64,000 bases of DNA from Eudromia elegans (Eukaryota; Chordata; Aves; Tinamiformes; Tinamidae). Below the pieces are notes generated by a model. That model was not told the DNA's origin. It saw only the letters and a list, made by a program, of their open reading frames with translations, and ran no database searches. The translations under genes and the position numbers were made by a program. The stretch spans positions 4,094,611 through 4,158,610 of the forward strand of contig PTEX01000003.1 of assembly GCA_003342815.1 (NCBI GenBank), read 5' to 3'. Shown here piece by piece: positions 61,996 through 64,000 of this stretch; positions within the stretch are counted from its first letter, which is position 1, and the number at the start of each line of letters is the position of its first letter.

Positions 61996-64000
61996 TCCCA
62001 ACTGATTTATAAAGTAATCTGCAAGAACCCACTGTCTTTATCTCCTAGAGCAGGATCAAAGGGCATGTGTGCAGTTTCGTGCAAACCCATCAGTCAACGG
62101 CCGACACACAAGCGCCTGCTCGGGCCCTTCTTGGAGCAAACCCCGACCGTGGAGCCACCTCCAGGGAGCAGAGCCAGAGCCGCCAAACCCGGCCAGGAAC
62201 GTGTTGGGTCAGTGTCAACCTGCCCACGGCCTCTCTGAGCCTGCCCCTTTATGAGGGATCCGCGACAGCCCCTTGCTTTATGTGCAACAAGGAGTCCCCA
62301 CTAGAGGACCCATATGAGCCTCCTTAACGTGGTTAACGTGAAGCACGTGCTCAAGGCTCTGGAAGCACAGCCCAGGTCTCCTTCCTTCTCAGTGGATGAT
62401 GTAAAGAACTGCTCAGGAAATATAAGTTCTCTTCATTAATTATTTTAATTCCTCTCTTACTTATTTGCAAGCCCAAATATTTTAGGATATCACACAAATA
62501 CCTGCTTGTGCTTTCAACCTCAGGGCATTCTTATTTAGTATCCACCTATAATGAAGAAGTTCAAGAAAATGATATAGGTGCCAGTGTAACAAGTGGGATG
62601 CATCTAACCTAAGGATCATCACCTGCCTCCTTGGCCTCTCCAGACATCTCCTCCATATATCTAACACATCAAGCCCAGCTTGCACATGTCACAACACTTA
62701 CACCGTATCACCATCATACAAACCGTTATTTTAGAGACAATCACAGGAAGCTGAGGAGAGCTAACTGAGGAGAAGGGTCAACTGCTATGTATTATCTTGC
62801 AGCCAAAACTCTTTCATTCTTCTACAGCATCTACCACAGGTATGAGAAAGTGAAGTGACACTGGGGCCATTCTAGATCTCAACAAAACAGAGATCCGGAT
62901 CACCCAGAGCTAAGCGTACACATGAGCTGATACTGAATCCTGGAAGAAATCCCTGCTCAGCCTCTCTCCTCTGATGATTAAAATCCCCAAACCTCCTGAT
63001 TAGTCAAGCTTGGAAACCAGAGAGAAGAGCGATCCACCAACCAGGGAACAACAGGGTTTAAGAATTATTTTAGTGAGACCTATTGAAAAAAACCAAAACC
63101 TTTTGAAGTGCACCCTAATGAATGAAAAGCCATTTGCCTGCCTGTCACTTCACCTGCACAAGACCCACTTCAAAGCACTTCCTCTCTTTGCTGAAAGGCC
63201 ACGTAAACAGCATTCTCTGTTACATCACGTTTGTTTTCATCATTTGATGTTTATTCCTCTAGTAGAAGAAAAAAGTAGAGGAATAGATGTGTGTCTATTA
63301 TCAAATTAATAAAAAAAATCAAGTCAGTTATCTTTTCCATGTTTAATGCTGAAAGGGGAACAAAACCAGATTCCTTTCTGTATTCTCCTTGATACTTGAA
63401 ATTCTTTCATCCTTCAGTGCCTCCAAAGCTACATTTTTCTATATGTTGGACTAAGAACTCAGCCCACTACAACACAAATTTCACTCAATTCACAGACATT
63501 TCCTCAGATGCAACCAAAAACAGTGAGAATATCCCAAATTTTTTAATGGAAACTACGATATTCTCTTCCCCTAGCATATTTTGCTCAGGATCAGACAAGG
63601 AGTTTCCCAAGCAATACGGTCTACTTAGTGCTGATCATCGTGGATATTGAACAGCCAAAGCAACCACTGATGCCCACTGTCCAGGGCTGGCTGCCCTTTC
63701 CACTGGTGTAGGGGCAGGGGCACACCGGGTACCGCCACAGCGCCGCGTGTGCAGCACGCCCAAGGAATCCACCCCATCTACGGCAACCACGAATGCCCTC
63801 AACGCCGGGATGGATTACGCATTTGGGATGGCACCGGCTTCTATTTTTGCTGCGCCGAGACGGTCACACGCAGCTGAAGGTCTGAACTCTGCCTTCCTCC
63901 GAGCGAGGGACTCGAAATAAGTTGGATGCCTCAGGGAGGGAGGGAGCCTCATCCTCTAAAACAAGAACCTTTTCACTCCATTACTGCAGTTTCTAATTTA

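Larger units (their letters stand above)
32384..64000 (-). other. SDC2: Presumed SDC2 intron 1 (start of the gene lies beyond the window)
   Basis: Exon 2 starts in phase 0 with no signal peptide, and I found no signal-peptide exon with a minus-strand donor above it, so the 31.6 kb up to the window end is read as intron 1. SDC2 intron 1 is very long in mammals (of the order of 100 kb), which fits. The interval contains one CR1 copy, simple repeats and a few GC-rich patches, listed separately. Apart from those I see no gene in it. Confidence 0.7.

Noticed and set aside
1-64000. tRNA, rRNA, CRISPR array, prokaryotic operon or endogenous retrovirus
   Set aside because: No cloverleaf, array of spaced repeats, ribosomal sequence, paired LTRs or viral gene was seen by eye. 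A faint, decayed element could still be missed without a search.

Overview
The window looks like avian nuclear DNA. It is AT-rich, gene-poor and intron-rich, and it carries CR1 non-LTR retrotransposons with the (ATTCTATG)n-type 3' tail that is common in birds. The one gene I can identify with confidence is SDC2 (syndecan-2, a heparan-sulfate proteoglycan core protein) on the minus strand. Its last four coding exons are at 32272-32383, 26100-26233, 24578-24713 and 23212-23375. They join without a frameshift, with consistent splice phases, into 181 residues ending in the syndecan PDZ ligand EFYA. The signal-peptide exon is not recognisable here and probably lies above position 64000, so 32384-64000 is read as intron 1.

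Layout: 1-12.5 kb is non-coding sequence with three plus-strand CR1 copies (811-1731, 2472-2613, 3827-4598) and a TA/CA microsatellite. A dense CpG island lies at about 12.53-12.90 kb. By its position downstream of SDC2 it could be the promoter and non-coding first exon of CPQ (the vertebrate neighbour of SDC2) on the minus strand; that is inference, and no CPQ coding exon is visible. About 12.9-21.1 kb is intergenic with nothing I recognise. The SDC2 3' UTR occupies at least 22.14-23.21 kb and possibly reaches about 21.1 kb. It has a poly(A) signal only about 50 bases after the stop codon and a second one about 1 kb further on. The SDC2 exons and introns 2-4 fill 23.2-32.4 kb. The remaining 31.6 kb is presumed intron 1. 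It holds one minus-strand CR1 (44373-45482) with a large internal deletion, a tetranucleotide microsatellite at 37.6 kb, several small GC/CpG-rich patches (38.5, 48.3, 49.0, 55.2, 55.7-56.3 and 63.7 kb) and one possible conserved regulatory stretch near 61.0-61.4 kb.

I saw no tRNA, rRNA, CRISPR array, complete transposon or novel multi-gene system. The observations most worth checking are a possible cryptic 3' splice site inside SDC2 exon 4 that duplicates 16 bases of the exon 2 acceptor, a proximal poly(A) signal with a U/GU-rich downstream element, the CpG island, and a 119-base duplication around a single N in the first CR1 that is probably an assembly fault. Comparisons with human sequences are from memory; no alignment was run.
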